Below, piece by piece: positions 9,191-17,438 of a stretch of 64,000 nt of DNA; position 1 is the stretch's first letter, and every line of letters starts with the position of its first letter. Position numbers and translations under genes: made by a program. This stretch comes from Phytoamicus setariae (lineage in GTDB: Bacteria; Pseudomonadota; Alphaproteobacteria; Rhizobiales; Rhizobiaceae): the NCBI RefSeq assembly GCF_016722925.1, contig NZ_JAEQNC010000011.1, positions 62,001-126,000 of the forward strand, written 5' to 3'. The notes under the pieces were generated by a model. The model was not told where the DNA came from. It was given only the letters and a program-made list of their open reading frames with translations, and did no database searches.

Positions 9191-9615
9191 TCAATCCTGG
9201 GCAATATCGCTGGCATTGAAGCAACCCCAGTCATCGTTTTCGCCGTCAATTGGTCGGGCGGCAGAGCCGAGATAGTCCTCCAAACTGCTTATGTCGGCAT
9301 GATCCGGCACCATATGCCTGACAACCAGGACATCCCAGGGACGCTGTTCATCAGCATCGGATTTGCGGTAGCTGAGCTTGAGCCCATCGTGATGAATTGC
9401 TTCACAAAATGCGATGTCTGATGCTTCATTCGGAAAGATAACGTTGAAGTCAATATTTCTTGGCGCGGTCAGGCTATCAAACCCGAACGTATGCGCCGCA
9501 GAACATCACCGTTTTCATTATCTGGAATATTTTCAATCTCAATCACTTTATCGTCCATGAACTGAGTCAGCATCAGGAAATACTGATGCACGGCCTGTAA
9601 GTTGTTTTGAAACAC
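9191..9615 (-). pseudogene. Frameshifted RraB-like (ribonuclease E inhibitor family) gene
   Basis: Two minus-strand reading frames join into one plausible protein. The first runs from a GTG at 9615 (AGGAAA just upstream) through FLMLTQFMDDKVIEIENIPD to VLRRIRSG near 9483. The second continues GFDSLTAPRNIDFNVIFPNE and ends WGCFNASDIAQD at 9191. The first frame stops and the second has a stop just upstream of the junction, so one base is missing (or two extra) at about 9475-9490. The C-terminal PWDVLVVRHM and DDWGCF segments resemble RraB-type proteins. It could be a real broken gene or a sequencing error. The family call is tentative. Confidence 0.5.
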
Positions 9616-9677
9616 TTTCCTGACATTCTAAGCCCATTGAACGGCGGGAGAAGAGCTTCCGAACCGAGGGGGATATT

Positions 9678-10814
9678 ATGGCTCGATATACTGGTTTGGT
9701 ACGCACGGAAGTGGTTGTGAAGGAAGAAGACCATGGCACAGTTTCCAATTCCGCCATTCTGCTTTCCGGCATGGTTATGAAGGGATCGGCGACAGCCCTT
9801 GTCGAAGGCACCCTGCAGGGCTTTGGACGTGGCGACGCGCTGCGGGTGGATAAGGGAGATCGCTGGAACATTCAGATTTCCGAGACTGGTTTTGTCGCTG
9901 GCAATGAAATCGGCATCCGGATCGAAGGCGACAATGGATCGCTCGCGAATTCCGGGCGGATCGTTGCACTCGGAGCTGCAGTGTATATTAGGGGCAACAA
10001 CAACGAGTTCCGGAATGAGGGCTTCGTTGGTGGTGGAAGAGAAGGCCTAATGATGGAGCGTGGTCAGATCGTCAACGAGAAATCAGGCCAAATCATCGGC
10101 GATGCGTATGGCGCCATCGGGGAAAACATTGAGAATTATGGCCGGATTTCCGGCGAAACCGCGGTTTTTCTCAACGGCTCCGGCACCTTGATCAACAGGG
10201 GAGTAATCGACGGCAATGTTCGCTGTGGTGGGAGCAACGATCTTATCGACACACTTGGTGGAACGATAAACGGCGTCGTTCGGGCTGGGTATGGCAACGA
10301 CATCTTGATAACCGACGACGCCCGGATTCTGCTTGTCGATGCACGCAGTGGCGGCAATGACACAGTGAAATCGACCGTCAGCTACAAACTGTCGGACAAT
10401 GTGGAAAGGCTGGTCCTGCTGGGCAAGGGGGACACTGACGGCAAAGGCAACAACCAGAGGAACACGCTGGATGGAAATGAAGGCGCCAACAAGCTTTCCG
10501 GGATGGGTGGAGATGACGTGCTGGATGGTCGAAAGGGCGATGACGTCCTCAGCGGTGGATCCGGCAGGGATGTCTTTATGTTTGCTGTCGGCGACGGTAA
10601 GGACACGATCACCGATTTCGCGGTATCCGATGTCGGGCAATCGCCCCACGATGTGATCGCTCTCAGATCCTGGCACGACATTCGAGACTACGAAGTCCTC
10701 TGGGAGCATGCGCGCAATGAAGATGGCAACGTCGTGATCGAAGCCGAAGGCGACAGCATCACTCTGCTGAACGTGCATCTGAGTGAGCTCACACGGGACC
10801 ACTTTTATTTCTAA
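9678..10814 (+). CDS. RTX-type calcium-binding repeat protein, probably secreted by type I system
   Basis: This 378-residue protein has no N-terminal signal peptide. Residues about 40-190 form a repetitive series of short strand-like units with recurrent Asn and Gly (GIRIEGDNGSLANSGRIVAL, NRGVIDGNV), suggesting a beta-helix or beta-solenoid. Residues about 263-300 carry RTX-like nonapeptides (GMGGDDVLDG, GDDVLSGGSGRDVF). A C-terminal segment with DGKDTITDF and ending HFYF is typical of type I secretion signals. No type I transporter genes are nearby. The substrate or target is unknown. Confidence 0.8.
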   Translation: MARYTGLVRTEVVVKEEDHGTVSNSAILLSGMVMKGSATALVEGTLQGFGRGDALRVDKGDRWNIQISETGFVAGNEIGIRIEGDNGSLANSGRIVALGAAVYIRGNNNEFRNEGFVGGGREGLMMERGQIVNEKSGQIIGDAYGAIGENIENYGRISGETAVFLNGSGTLINRGVIDGNVRCGGSNDLIDTLGGTINGVVRAGYGNDILITDDARILLVDARSGGNDTVKSTVSYKLSDNVERLVLLGKGDTDGKGNNQRNTLDGNEGANKLSGMGGDDVLDGRKGDDVLSGGSGRDVFMFAVGDGKDTITDFAVSDVGQSPHDVIALRSWHDIRDYEVLWEHARNEDGNVVIEAEGDSITLLNVHLSELTRDHFYF

Positions 10815-11138
10815 GCACTTGAGTTCCGCAACACATTGCCTTCCCCCGCAGGGAGGGTGATGCGCGCGGCAACGAAAAACGCAAGCAGGAACTGACGGCA
10901 GGGCGCTCCGGAACCGGCGAAGACTTCACCATTTGCGCATCGTTTTCCGCGATCCGCATTTGGTTGCGTCGGTGCGGCCAAATGCGGGGAAGGTCCTGAT
11001 TCACGTGAAACCGCTGTTGCCTGACGCTGGGCACGGCAAGCGAAGGCGTACCGGAATCGCCCGGATTGGCTTGAAAAGCGGGGCTTTGGGGACTATGGGA
11101 ACCCCAGTTTCAACCCTTCGATTTGGAAAGTTCAGGCA
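10815..11138. other. Intergenic region between the RTX gene and leuB
   Basis: These 324 bases hold no convincing gene. They contain a parS-like 16-mer (10997-11012, listed separately) and presumably the leuB promoter, which I cannot place. An 11-codon ORF at 10860 has a good ribosome site (GGGAGGGTG) but no leucine codons, so it does not look like an attenuator leader. Confidence 0.5.
10997..11012. other. parS-like site (14 of 16 matches)
   Basis: The sequence TGATTCACGTGAAACC matches the bacterial parS consensus TGTTTCACGTGAAACA at 14 of 16 positions and keeps the central TTCACGTGAA palindrome. It lies upstream of leuB, about 28 kb from parB. This is the most remote of the five sites in the window, so ParB binding here is less certain. 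Confidence 0.6.
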
Positions 11139-12251
11139 ATGACCGTACGCAAGCTCCTTCTTCTTCCCGGTGATGGCATCGGCAAGGAAACCATGGCCGA
11201 AGTCCGTAAGTTCATTGTGGCGATGAACGACAAGTTCAACGCCGGCTTCGAAACCGAGGAAGGTCTGGTCGGCGGCTCTGCCTATGACGCCCATGGCGTC
11301 GCGATTTCCGAGGAAGACATGGCGAAAGCCATGGCCGCGGATGCCGTGCTGTTTGGCGCCGTCGGCGGCCCGAAATGGGACAGCGTCCCCTATGACGTCC
11401 GCCCGGAGGCCGGCTTGCTGCGCCTGCGCAAGGATCTCGCCCTGTTTGCCAACCTTCGTCCGGCCATCTGCTATCCGGCGCTTGCCACCGCTTCCTCGCT
11501 CAAGCCGGAAGTGGTCGAAGGCCTCGACATCCTGATCGTCCGCGAACTGACCGGCGGCGTCTATTTCGGTTCGCCGAAGGAAATCATCGACCTCGGCAAC
11601 GGCCAGAAGCGCGGCATCGACACACAGGTCTATGACACCTATGAGATCGAGCGCATTTCCGCCGTGGCCTTCGAACTTGCGCGCACCCGCAAGAACAAGG
11701 TCTGCTCGATGGAAAAGCGCAACGTCATGAAGTCGGGCGTGTTGTGGAACGAGGTGGTGACTGCCACCCACAAGGCGAAGTTCTCCGACGTCCAGCTCGA
11801 ACACATGCTGGCCGATGCCGGCGGCATGCAGCTGGTGCGCTGGCCCAAGCAGTTCGATGTCATCGTCACCGACAACCTGTTCGGCGACATGCTGTCCGAC
11901 ATCGCCTCGATGCTGACCGGCTCGCTCGGCATGCTGCCGTCGGCCTCGCTCGGCGCACCCGATGCGACCACCGGAAAGCGCAAGGCGATGTACGAGCCCG
12001 TACACGGCTCGGCGCCCGATATTGCCGGCCAGGGCATCGCCAACCCGATCGCCATGATCGCATCCTTTGCGATGTGCCTGCGCTACTCCTTCAACATGAT
12101 CACCGAAGCTGACAACCTTGAACGCGCCATCGCCAATGTGCTCGAGCAGGGCATCCGGACCGGCGACATCATGGCTGAAGGCGCCAAGAAGGTCGGCACG
12201 ACGGAGATGGGCGACGCAATTCTCGCCGAATTCCTCAAGCTTTCTGCTTGA
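11139..12251 (+). CDS. leuB: 3-isopropylmalate dehydrogenase
   Basis: This 370-residue enzyme oxidises and decarboxylates 3-isopropylmalate to 2-oxoisocaproate in leucine synthesis, using NAD+ and a divalent metal. It begins [18 protein letters not shown], carries the substrate loop [15 protein letters not shown] (about 90-105), the metal-binding aspartates in [19 protein letters not shown] (about 246-264), and the NAD-binding [12 protein letters not shown] (about 288-299). Its length is normal. It stands alone here, without other leu genes next to it. Confidence 0.97.
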   Translation: MTVRKLLLLPGDGIGKETMAEVRKFIVAMNDKFNAGFETEEGLVGGSAYDAHGVAISEEDMAKAMAADAVLFGAVGGPKWDSVPYDVRPEAGLLRLRKDLALFANLRPAICYPALATASSLKPEVVEGLDILIVRELTGGVYFGSPKEIIDLGNGQKRGIDTQVYDTYEIERISAVAFELARTRKNKVCSMEKRNVMKSGVLWNEVVTATHKAKFSDVQLEHMLADAGGMQLVRWPKQFDVIVTDNLFGDMLSDIASMLTGSLGMLPSASLGAPDATTGKRKAMYEPVHGSAPDIAGQGIANPIAMIASFAMCLRYSFNMITEADNLERAIANVLEQGIRTGDIMAEGAKKVGTTEMGDAILAEFLKLSA

Positions 12252-12281
12252 ATCTGAAATCAGGGGCCGCATATTTCCTGC

Positions 12282-13004
12282 ATGACAGAGAAAACGCCCG
12301 GCCCCTTTTCCAGATTTAGAGTTCACTACGAAATGACGAAATCAGAGCACCGGCCCTTGCCGGTGCTCTATCCATTTGCAGCGATCGTCGTGCTTGTCCT
12401 CTTCGCCTTCCTGTTTCTCGACCGCCAGGCAGCTGTCATGTCCGGGCACTGGCCTGGCTGGCTTTCAGGGCCGTCGGCTGCCATCACCGATGTCGGCGCG
12501 TCCTGGTGGATCCTGACCCTGACGACCCTGGTGATATTCGCTGCGTGGGCATGGAAGCAATTTGCTCGATCGGATTTCGCCGGGCGAATGAGCACAACTA
12601 TCATTTCGATGTGCTTTTACGTGCTGATCTCCGTCGGACTTGCCGCACTGATCGTCAACATCATCAAGCGGCTGATCGGTCGTCCCCGTCCGTTCATGGC
12701 GGATGATCACGGGATTTTTTCGTTCAACCCTTTGGCGCGCAATTTCGATTTCGAAAGCTTCCCATCCGGCCATGCCACGACAAACGGCGCCTTCTTCATG
12801 GCGCTTGCCCTGTTGTTTCCGCGCTTCCGGTGGCCGCTTCTCGTCATCGGCGTTTGCTTCGCGCTGACCCGCGTATTCATCGGCGTGCATTTCCCCAGCG
12901 ACGTAACGGCGGGCTTCGGCTTCGGAATGTGGTTTGCGTTTGCGGTCGCCGTGTGGTTCTCCCGCTACGGCATTGTTTTCGACAAATCGCTGCGTCTGAA
13001 ATGA
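12282..13004 (+). CDS. PAP2 family membrane phosphatase
   Basis: This 240-residue protein has about five to six membrane segments and all three phosphatidic acid phosphatase type 2 motifs: KRLIGRPRP (about 127-135), FPSGHAT (about 160-166) and RVFIGVHFPSDV (about 197-208). Such enzymes remove phosphate from lipid or isoprenoid phosphates on the periplasmic side. The exact substrate (undecaprenyl diphosphate, phosphatidate or lipid A) cannot be told from sequence. It starts 31 bases after leuB, with no clear ribosome site; an internal ATG at 12333 is an alternative start. Confidence 0.88.
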   Translation: MTEKTPGPFSRFRVHYEMTKSEHRPLPVLYPFAAIVVLVLFAFLFLDRQAAVMSGHWPGWLSGPSAAITDVGASWWILTLTTLVIFAAWAWKQFARSDFAGRMSTTIISMCFYVLISVGLAALIVNIIKRLIGRPRPFMADDHGIFSFNPLARNFDFESFPSGHATTNGAFFMALALLFPRFRWPLLVIGVCFALTRVFIGVHFPSDVTAGFGFGMWFAFAVAVWFSRYGIVFDKSLRLK

Positions 13005-13008
13005 AAAA

Positions 13009-13037
13009 CCCGGCGCGAGCGATCGCGCCGGGCGTTT
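13009..13037. terminator. Rho-independent terminator after the PAP2 gene
   Basis: The stem CCCGGCGCGA (13009-13018) / TCGCGCCGGG (13023-13032) has a GCGA tetraloop, is preceded by AAAAA and followed by CGTTTGTT. It lies between the convergent PAP2 gene and the transporter gene and could work in both directions. Confidence 0.8.
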
Positions 13038-13052
13038 GTTGGATATGAGAAC

Positions 13053-14927
13053 TCAGAGTGCGTGCACGTCGTTGTTCTTGGTCTCCTTCAGGAAGAGCAT
13101 GCCGATCACCAGGCTCATGACTGCAATCACGATGGGGTACCACAGGCCGTAATAGATATCGCCGGCCGAGGCGCTCAATGCGAAAACGATTGCGGGCAGG
13201 AAGCCACCGAACCAGCCATTGCCGATATGATAGGGCAACGACATGCCGGTATAGCGGATGCGGGTCGGGAACATTTCCACCAGCATCGCCGCGATCGGGC
13301 CGTAGACCATCGTCACATAGATGACCAGCACGGTAAGGATTGCGATGACCTGCACCCAGTTGATCTGGGACGGGTCTGCAACGATCTTGAAGTCGCCACC
13401 GCCCGGTACCTTGTAGACCGCCAGCTCCGTCGCCCCATTCAGATCCGCTGCCGTCGCAATCTTGTCACGGATCATCTTGGCCGCAGGCAGAGTTTCCGGA
13501 GTTATTGCCTTGATCTGCTCCTCGGTGAGGTTCAGCTCCGGATTGGCTGCAACGAAGGCCGCAATCTTCGGTTCGGGAACCATCGCCGCGCCACGTGCCA
13601 GGGGATAGCCGGCATCTTTCAGTGCGGTGAAGGAGGCCTTCTGGAACTTCGCCGTGTTCGCCTTGGCGTCATCGCCGGCATTGACATAGCTCGGAATAAC
13701 GGTTTCGCCGATCTTGACGCTTGCAACCGTTCCCGCAGCTGCCGGAACGATGTCATAGGCGATCGAGTTGCGGGCAAGGAATTCGGTTGCCACGTCGCAG
13801 GTCGTGGTGAATTTCTTGGTCCCCGTCATGTTGAACTGGAACGAGCAATCCTTCGGATCGGCCGTCACCGTAGCCTTGATCGTCTGCTGGGCTGTGTAGA
13901 GGGCAGGATTGCCCGCCCAGGTCAGCGCCTTGAACAGCGGGAAATAGGTTACCGCTGCCAGCAGCAGACCTGCCATGATGATCGGCTTGCGGCCGATCTT
14001 GTCCGACAGCCAACCGAACACGACAAAGAACAGTGTGCCGATCGCGAGCGATGTCGCCACCATGATGTTGGCGTCCTTGAGCGGGATTTTCAGCACGTTC
14101 TGCAGGAAGAAAAGCGCGTAGAACTGGCCGGAGTACCAGACGACGGCCTGACCGGCGACGGCGCCGAATAGCGCGAGCAGCGCGATCTTGGCGTTCTTCC
14201 ACTGGCCGAAGGCCTCCGTAAGCGGCGCCTTGGAGCCCTTGCCTTCCTCCTTCATCCGCTTGAAAGCCGGCGACTCGTTCATCTTCAGCCGAATCCAGAC
14301 CGATACGCCAAGCAGGACGGACGAGAGCAGGAACGGAATACGCCAGCCCCACTCGGCAAAGTCATCGGCGCTCATCATCGACTGGATGAAGAGAATGATG
14401 ACCAGCGACAGAAACAGGCCACCGGTCGCCGTCGTTTGGATCCACGACGTATAGTAGCCACGACGGTCGTCTGGTGCATGCTCGGCGACATAGGTCGCGG
14501 CGCCGCCATATTCGCCACCGAGGGCCAGGCCCTGGAGCATCCGCAACACAAGCAGGATAATCGGCGCTGCAATGCCGAGCGTCGAAGACCCAGGCAGCAG
14601 GCCGACGATGAAAGTCGACAGACCCATGATCAGGATGGTGATCAGGAAGGTGTATTTACGGCCAACGAGATCGCCGAGCCGGCCGAAAACCAGCGCGCCG
14701 AACGGCCGGACCAGAAAGCCAGCGGCAAAGGCTAGCAACACGAAAATGTTGCGGGTCGTTTCCGGATAGGAATTGAAGAAGGCGTACCCGATATAGACGC
14801 CGAGCGAACCGTACAGATAAAAGTCGTACCATTCGAACACGGTACCGAGCGAGGAAGCGAAGATGACTTTCTTCTCCTCGCCGGTCATTTTGCGCGATCT
14901 GGGCGCGCCGACGGCAATGTCTGTCAT
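13053..14927 (-). CDS. MFS transporter, metabolite:H+ symporter type, with large periplasmic insertion
   Basis: At 624 residues this is well above the roughly 430-550 usual for the family. The N-terminal half is a classic MHS/ProP-type transporter: FEWYDFYLYGSLG (about 31-43), the loop GRLGDLVGRKYTF (about 82-94) and GGEYGGAATYVAEHAP. The second half has GWLSDKIGRKP (about 306). After predicted helix 9 about 175 residues (345-520) are inserted. They are soluble-looking, contain a cysteine pair at about 360 and 375, and sit on the periplasmic side before helix 10 (NWVQVIAILTVLVIYVTMVY). Transport of an organic acid or betaine-like solute is inferred; the substrate is unknown. Confidence 0.85.
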   Translation of the reverse strand: MTDIAVGAPRSRKMTGEEKKVIFASSLGTVFEWYDFYLYGSLGVYIGYAFFNSYPETTRNIFVLLAFAAGFLVRPFGALVFGRLGDLVGRKYTFLITILIMGLSTFIVGLLPGSSTLGIAAPIILLVLRMLQGLALGGEYGGAATYVAEHAPDDRRGYYTSWIQTTATGGLFLSLVIILFIQSMMSADDFAEWGWRIPFLLSSVLLGVSVWIRLKMNESPAFKRMKEEGKGSKAPLTEAFGQWKNAKIALLALFGAVAGQAVVWYSGQFYALFFLQNVLKIPLKDANIMVATSLAIGTLFFVVFGWLSDKIGRKPIIMAGLLLAAVTYFPLFKALTWAGNPALYTAQQTIKATVTADPKDCSFQFNMTGTKKFTTTCDVATEFLARNSIAYDIVPAAAGTVASVKIGETVIPSYVNAGDDAKANTAKFQKASFTALKDAGYPLARGAAMVPEPKIAAFVAANPELNLTEEQIKAITPETLPAAKMIRDKIATAADLNGATELAVYKVPGGGDFKIVADPSQINWVQVIAILTVLVIYVTMVYGPIAAMLVEMFPTRIRYTGMSLPYHIGNGWFGGFLPAIVFALSASAGDIYYGLWYPIVIAVMSLVIGMLFLKETKNNDVHAL

Positions 14928-15154
14928 GATGGTATCCTCCAGGAAATCGCCGCAGCACCTCTCCTCAAAGGCTTCCAGACTGCGCGCGTGGTGTCAGAAT
15001 GCCAGAACCGCAGGGGGTCCGGCAGCCTTGCTTTGGGATTATGACCAAAGTCGTAGGTGCGTCGCACCATCGGCAAAATCACGCGCGCGCGTCGCGAACC
15101 GCTTGACTCTCCGGCAAAAGCGTCTAGAGGAAACGCTGTAAGAAGGAACAGCTC
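14928..15154. other. Intergenic region between the MHS transporter and the asd leader ORF
   Basis: This is a divergent control region. A possible plus-strand promoter has TTGACT at 15103-15108 and a poor TAGAGG at 15125-15130 (16-base spacer), which would start transcription shortly before the small leader ORF. I see no gene on either strand. Confidence 0.35.
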
Positions 15155-15277
15155 ATGAGCGGTGGCATTTCAGCACCTGAGTTCATGCGCCGCCCGGACA
15201 TCAGGTCCGGCGGACGTTCTTTCTTTTCTCCAGTTTTCAAAACCTGGGCCAAAAAAACGACGACGACTACCGTCTGA
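15155..15277 (+). CDS. Small threonine-rich ORF upstream of asd, candidate leader peptide
   Basis: This 40-codon ORF has a good ribosome site (AAGGA, 7 bases before the ATG). It ends KTWAKKTTTTTV, with five consecutive Thr codons and then a stop, 118 bases before the asd ATG. Asd makes the precursor of threonine, methionine and lysine, so a threonine-rich peptide here looks like a ribosome-stalling leader. A hairpin (CCGCC-CGGAC / GTCCG-GCGG, about 15190-15214) lies within the ORF. Another (CCCGGC / GCCGGG, 15301-15317) lies after it, but without a clear U-run. Translation and regulatory function are inference. Confidence 0.4.
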   Translation: MSGGISAPEFMRRPDIRSGGRSFFSPVFKTWAKKTTTTTV

Positions 15278-15395
15278 CGTTCCTGGCCCGCCGCTCTCTC
15301 CCCGGCTTTAGGCCGGGAGCAGAACCCGACGCGGTCTGCGCTTCGTGGTTCAAACCCCAAGCAACCGGCGGAGAGAAGAGAAAGAGACGATCAAA

Positions 15396-16418
15396 ATGGG
15401 TTTCAAAGTTGCAGTCGCAGGCGCCACCGGCAATGTCGGTCGCGAGATGCTCAACATCCTGTCAGAACGCGGGTTTCCCGCTGATGAAGTCGTAGCGCTT
15501 GCCTCCAGCCGTTCGGTTGGCACGGAAGTGTCCTACGGCGACAAGACCCTGACCGTCAAAAATCTCGAAAACTACGATTTCGCCGGAACCGACATTTGCC
15601 TGATGTCCGCTGGTGGAGCGGTTTCGCTCAAGTACTCGCCGAAGATCGCCGCACAGGGCTGCGTGGTCATCGACAATTCTTCGTCCTGGCGCTACGACTC
15701 GGAAGTTCCGCTGATCGTCCCGGAAGTCAACCCGGATGCTATCGCCGGCTTCCGCAAGAAGAACATCATCGCCAACCCGAATTGCTCGACCGCCCAGCTG
15801 GTCGTCGCCCTGAAGCCACTGCACGACAAGGCCAAGATCAAGCGCATTGTCGTCTCGACCTATCAGTCCGTCTCCGGCGCCGGCAAGGAGGGCATGGACG
15901 AGCTGTTCAACCAGACCCGTGCGGTCTTCGTGGCCGACCCGATCGAATCCAAGAAGTTCACCAAGCGCATCGCCTTTAACGTCATTCCGCACATCGATAG
16001 CTTCATGGAAGATGGCTATACGAAGGAAGAGTGGAAGGTGCTGGCTGAAACCAAGAAGATGCTCGATCCAGCGATCAAGGTCACCTGCACCGCCGTGCGC
16101 GTGCCGGTGTTCATCGGCCACTCCGAATCCGTCAACATCGAGTTCGAAAACGAGATCACGGCCGACGAGGCACGTGACATCCTGCGCGATGCGCCGGGCT
16201 GCCAGGTCATCGACAAGCACGAGAACGGCGGATACATAACGCCTTACGAATGCGCTGGCGAGGACGCAACCTATATTTCGCGCATCCGCGAGGATGCAAC
16301 CGTGGAGAACGGCCTCAACATGTGGATCGTTTCTGACAACCTTCGCAAGGGCGCTGCGTTGAACGCAATTCAGATTGCGGAACTTCTTGTTAACCGTGGC
16401 CTGTTAAAGACGGCTTAA
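15396..16418 (+). CDS. asd: Aspartate-semialdehyde dehydrogenase
   Basis: This 340-residue enzyme reduces aspartyl phosphate to aspartate semialdehyde with NADPH, the branch point to threonine, methionine, lysine and diaminopimelate. It has the N-terminal NADP loop VAGATGNVGREML and the catalytic cysteine in NPNCSTAQLV (about 130). QSVSGAGKEGMDEL and the C-terminal WIVSDNLRKGAALNAIQIAE follow. The frame is open upstream to a GTG at 15345, but the ATG at 15396 follows a purine-rich GAGAAAGAGA site and gives the usual N-terminus MGFKVAVAGATG. Confidence 0.96.
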   Translation: MGFKVAVAGATGNVGREMLNILSERGFPADEVVALASSRSVGTEVSYGDKTLTVKNLENYDFAGTDICLMSAGGAVSLKYSPKIAAQGCVVIDNSSSWRYDSEVPLIVPEVNPDAIAGFRKKNIIANPNCSTAQLVVALKPLHDKAKIKRIVVSTYQSVSGAGKEGMDELFNQTRAVFVADPIESKKFTKRIAFNVIPHIDSFMEDGYTKEEWKVLAETKKMLDPAIKVTCTAVRVPVFIGHSESVNIEFENEITADEARDILRDAPGCQVIDKHENGGYITPYECAGEDATYISRIREDATVENGLNMWIVSDNLRKGAALNAIQIAELLVNRGLLKTA

Positions 16419-16451
16419 CGCCGCTTAACCATTTCGTCAGGCGAATATTTC

Positions 16452-16484
16452 CCCCGCAAGAAACGTCTGTTCTTGCGGGGTTTC
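16452..16484 (+). terminator. Terminator after asd
   Basis: The stem CCCCGCAAGAA (16452-16462) / TTCTTGCGGGG (16470-16480) has a 7-base loop and is followed by TTTCGTCTT. The 11-bp perfect stem is strong; the T-run is interrupted. Confidence 0.7.
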
Positions 16485-16571
16485 GTCTTGAAGTAGATTT
16501 AGGCAGGCTGATTTTTTTGATTTTAGGCGATTCGGCGCTGGAAAATGCCGGATTTGCGGATGAGGACACCC

Positions 16572-17393
16572 ATGATCACGACACGGAAAGTATTTGCAGC
16601 GCTTGCACTGTTTGCGGCGTCCTGTTCCTTTGCGGCGACTGCCGAAGCTGCATCCTGCGGCAACACGTCAGCCGGTTTTGACGATTGGGCTGCCGAGTTC
16701 AAAAACGAGGCGGCGGCAAATGGCATCGGCCAGCGGACCCTCGACAAGGTGTTTTCCCAGGTTTCCTACAGCAAGGCGACCATTCGCGCCGACCGAGGCC
16801 AGAAAAGCTTCAAGCTGTCGCTGGACGACTTCATGCGAAAGCGTGGTGCCACCACCATCGTTTCTCGCGGCAAAAAGATGAAGAATGCCAATGCCGCGCT
16901 CTTTGCGTCGATTGAACAACGCTACGGCGTGCCGGCCGGCCCGTTGATTGCCATCTGGGGCATGGAAACCGGCTTCGGTTCCTTCATGGGCAAGGAACAC
17001 ACGCTTTCGGCGGTCGCCACTTTGGCCTTTGACTGCCGCCGCTCGGACTATTTCACTGATCAGTTCTACGCCGCGCTGAAGCTGGTCGAAAACGGCACGC
17101 TTCCGGTCAACGCCAAGGGTGCGGCACATGGTGAAATCGGCCAGACGCAGTTTCTGCCGAAGAACGTCCTGAAATATGGTGTCGACGGCGACGGCAACGG
17201 CCGCATCGACATGGTCGGTTCGCGCGCCGACGCGTTGGCCTCCACGGCCAACTTCCTGCGCGGCCATGGCTGGCGCGCGGGCGCTGGCTACCAGCAGGGC
17301 GAGCCGAATTTCGGGGCAATTCAGGGCTGGAACGCGGCGACCGTGTATCAGCAGGCAATCGCAATCATGGGCGCACAAATCGACGGGCAGTGA
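16572..17393 (+). CDS. Lytic murein transglycosylase, MltB family
   Basis: This 273-residue periplasmic enzyme cleaves peptidoglycan glycan strands to 1,6-anhydro ends. A signal peptide (ITTRKVFAALALFAASCSFA, cleaved near AEA-A) precedes a transglycosylase domain with the catalytic glutamate in WGMETGFGSFMG. HGEIGQTQFLPKNVLKYG and an EF-hand-like DGDGNGRIDM follow. It lacks a C-terminal peptidoglycan-binding domain, like the shorter MltB-type proteins. The start chosen (ATG 16572) has GAGGA 6 bases upstream; the open frame extends to 16545. Confidence 0.9.
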   Translation: MITTRKVFAALALFAASCSFAATAEAASCGNTSAGFDDWAAEFKNEAAANGIGQRTLDKVFSQVSYSKATIRADRGQKSFKLSLDDFMRKRGATTIVSRGKKMKNANAALFASIEQRYGVPAGPLIAIWGMETGFGSFMGKEHTLSAVATLAFDCRRSDYFTDQFYAALKLVENGTLPVNAKGAAHGEIGQTQFLPKNVLKYGVDGDGNGRIDMVGSRADALASTANFLRGHGWRAGAGYQQGEPNFGAIQGWNAATVYQQAIAIMGAQIDGQ

Positions 17394-17412
17394 GCTGCCC
17401 CTTGCACGCAAT

Positions 17413-17438
17413 AAAGGCGGCTCATGGCCGCCTTTTTC
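17413..17438. terminator. Bidirectional terminator
   Basis: The stem AAAGGCGG (17413-17420) / CCGCCTTT (17428-17435) is followed by TTT. It lies between the convergent transglycosylase and carbonic anhydrase genes; the flanking A and T runs let it work on both strands. Confidence 0.75.

Noticed and set aside
10860-10895. A very short ORF with a good ribosome site upstream of leuB, considered as a leucine leader
   Set aside because: It contains no leucine codons and no terminator/antiterminator pair follows it.
11001-12326. A 441-residue minus-strand frame across leuB
   Set aside because: It is a shadow of leuB on the opposite strand, with no ribosome site or motif.
15347-15357. A GGTTCAAACCC-type sequence resembling a tRNA T-loop
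   Set aside because: No acceptor stem, D-arm or anticodon arm can be formed around it; it lies in the asd leader.
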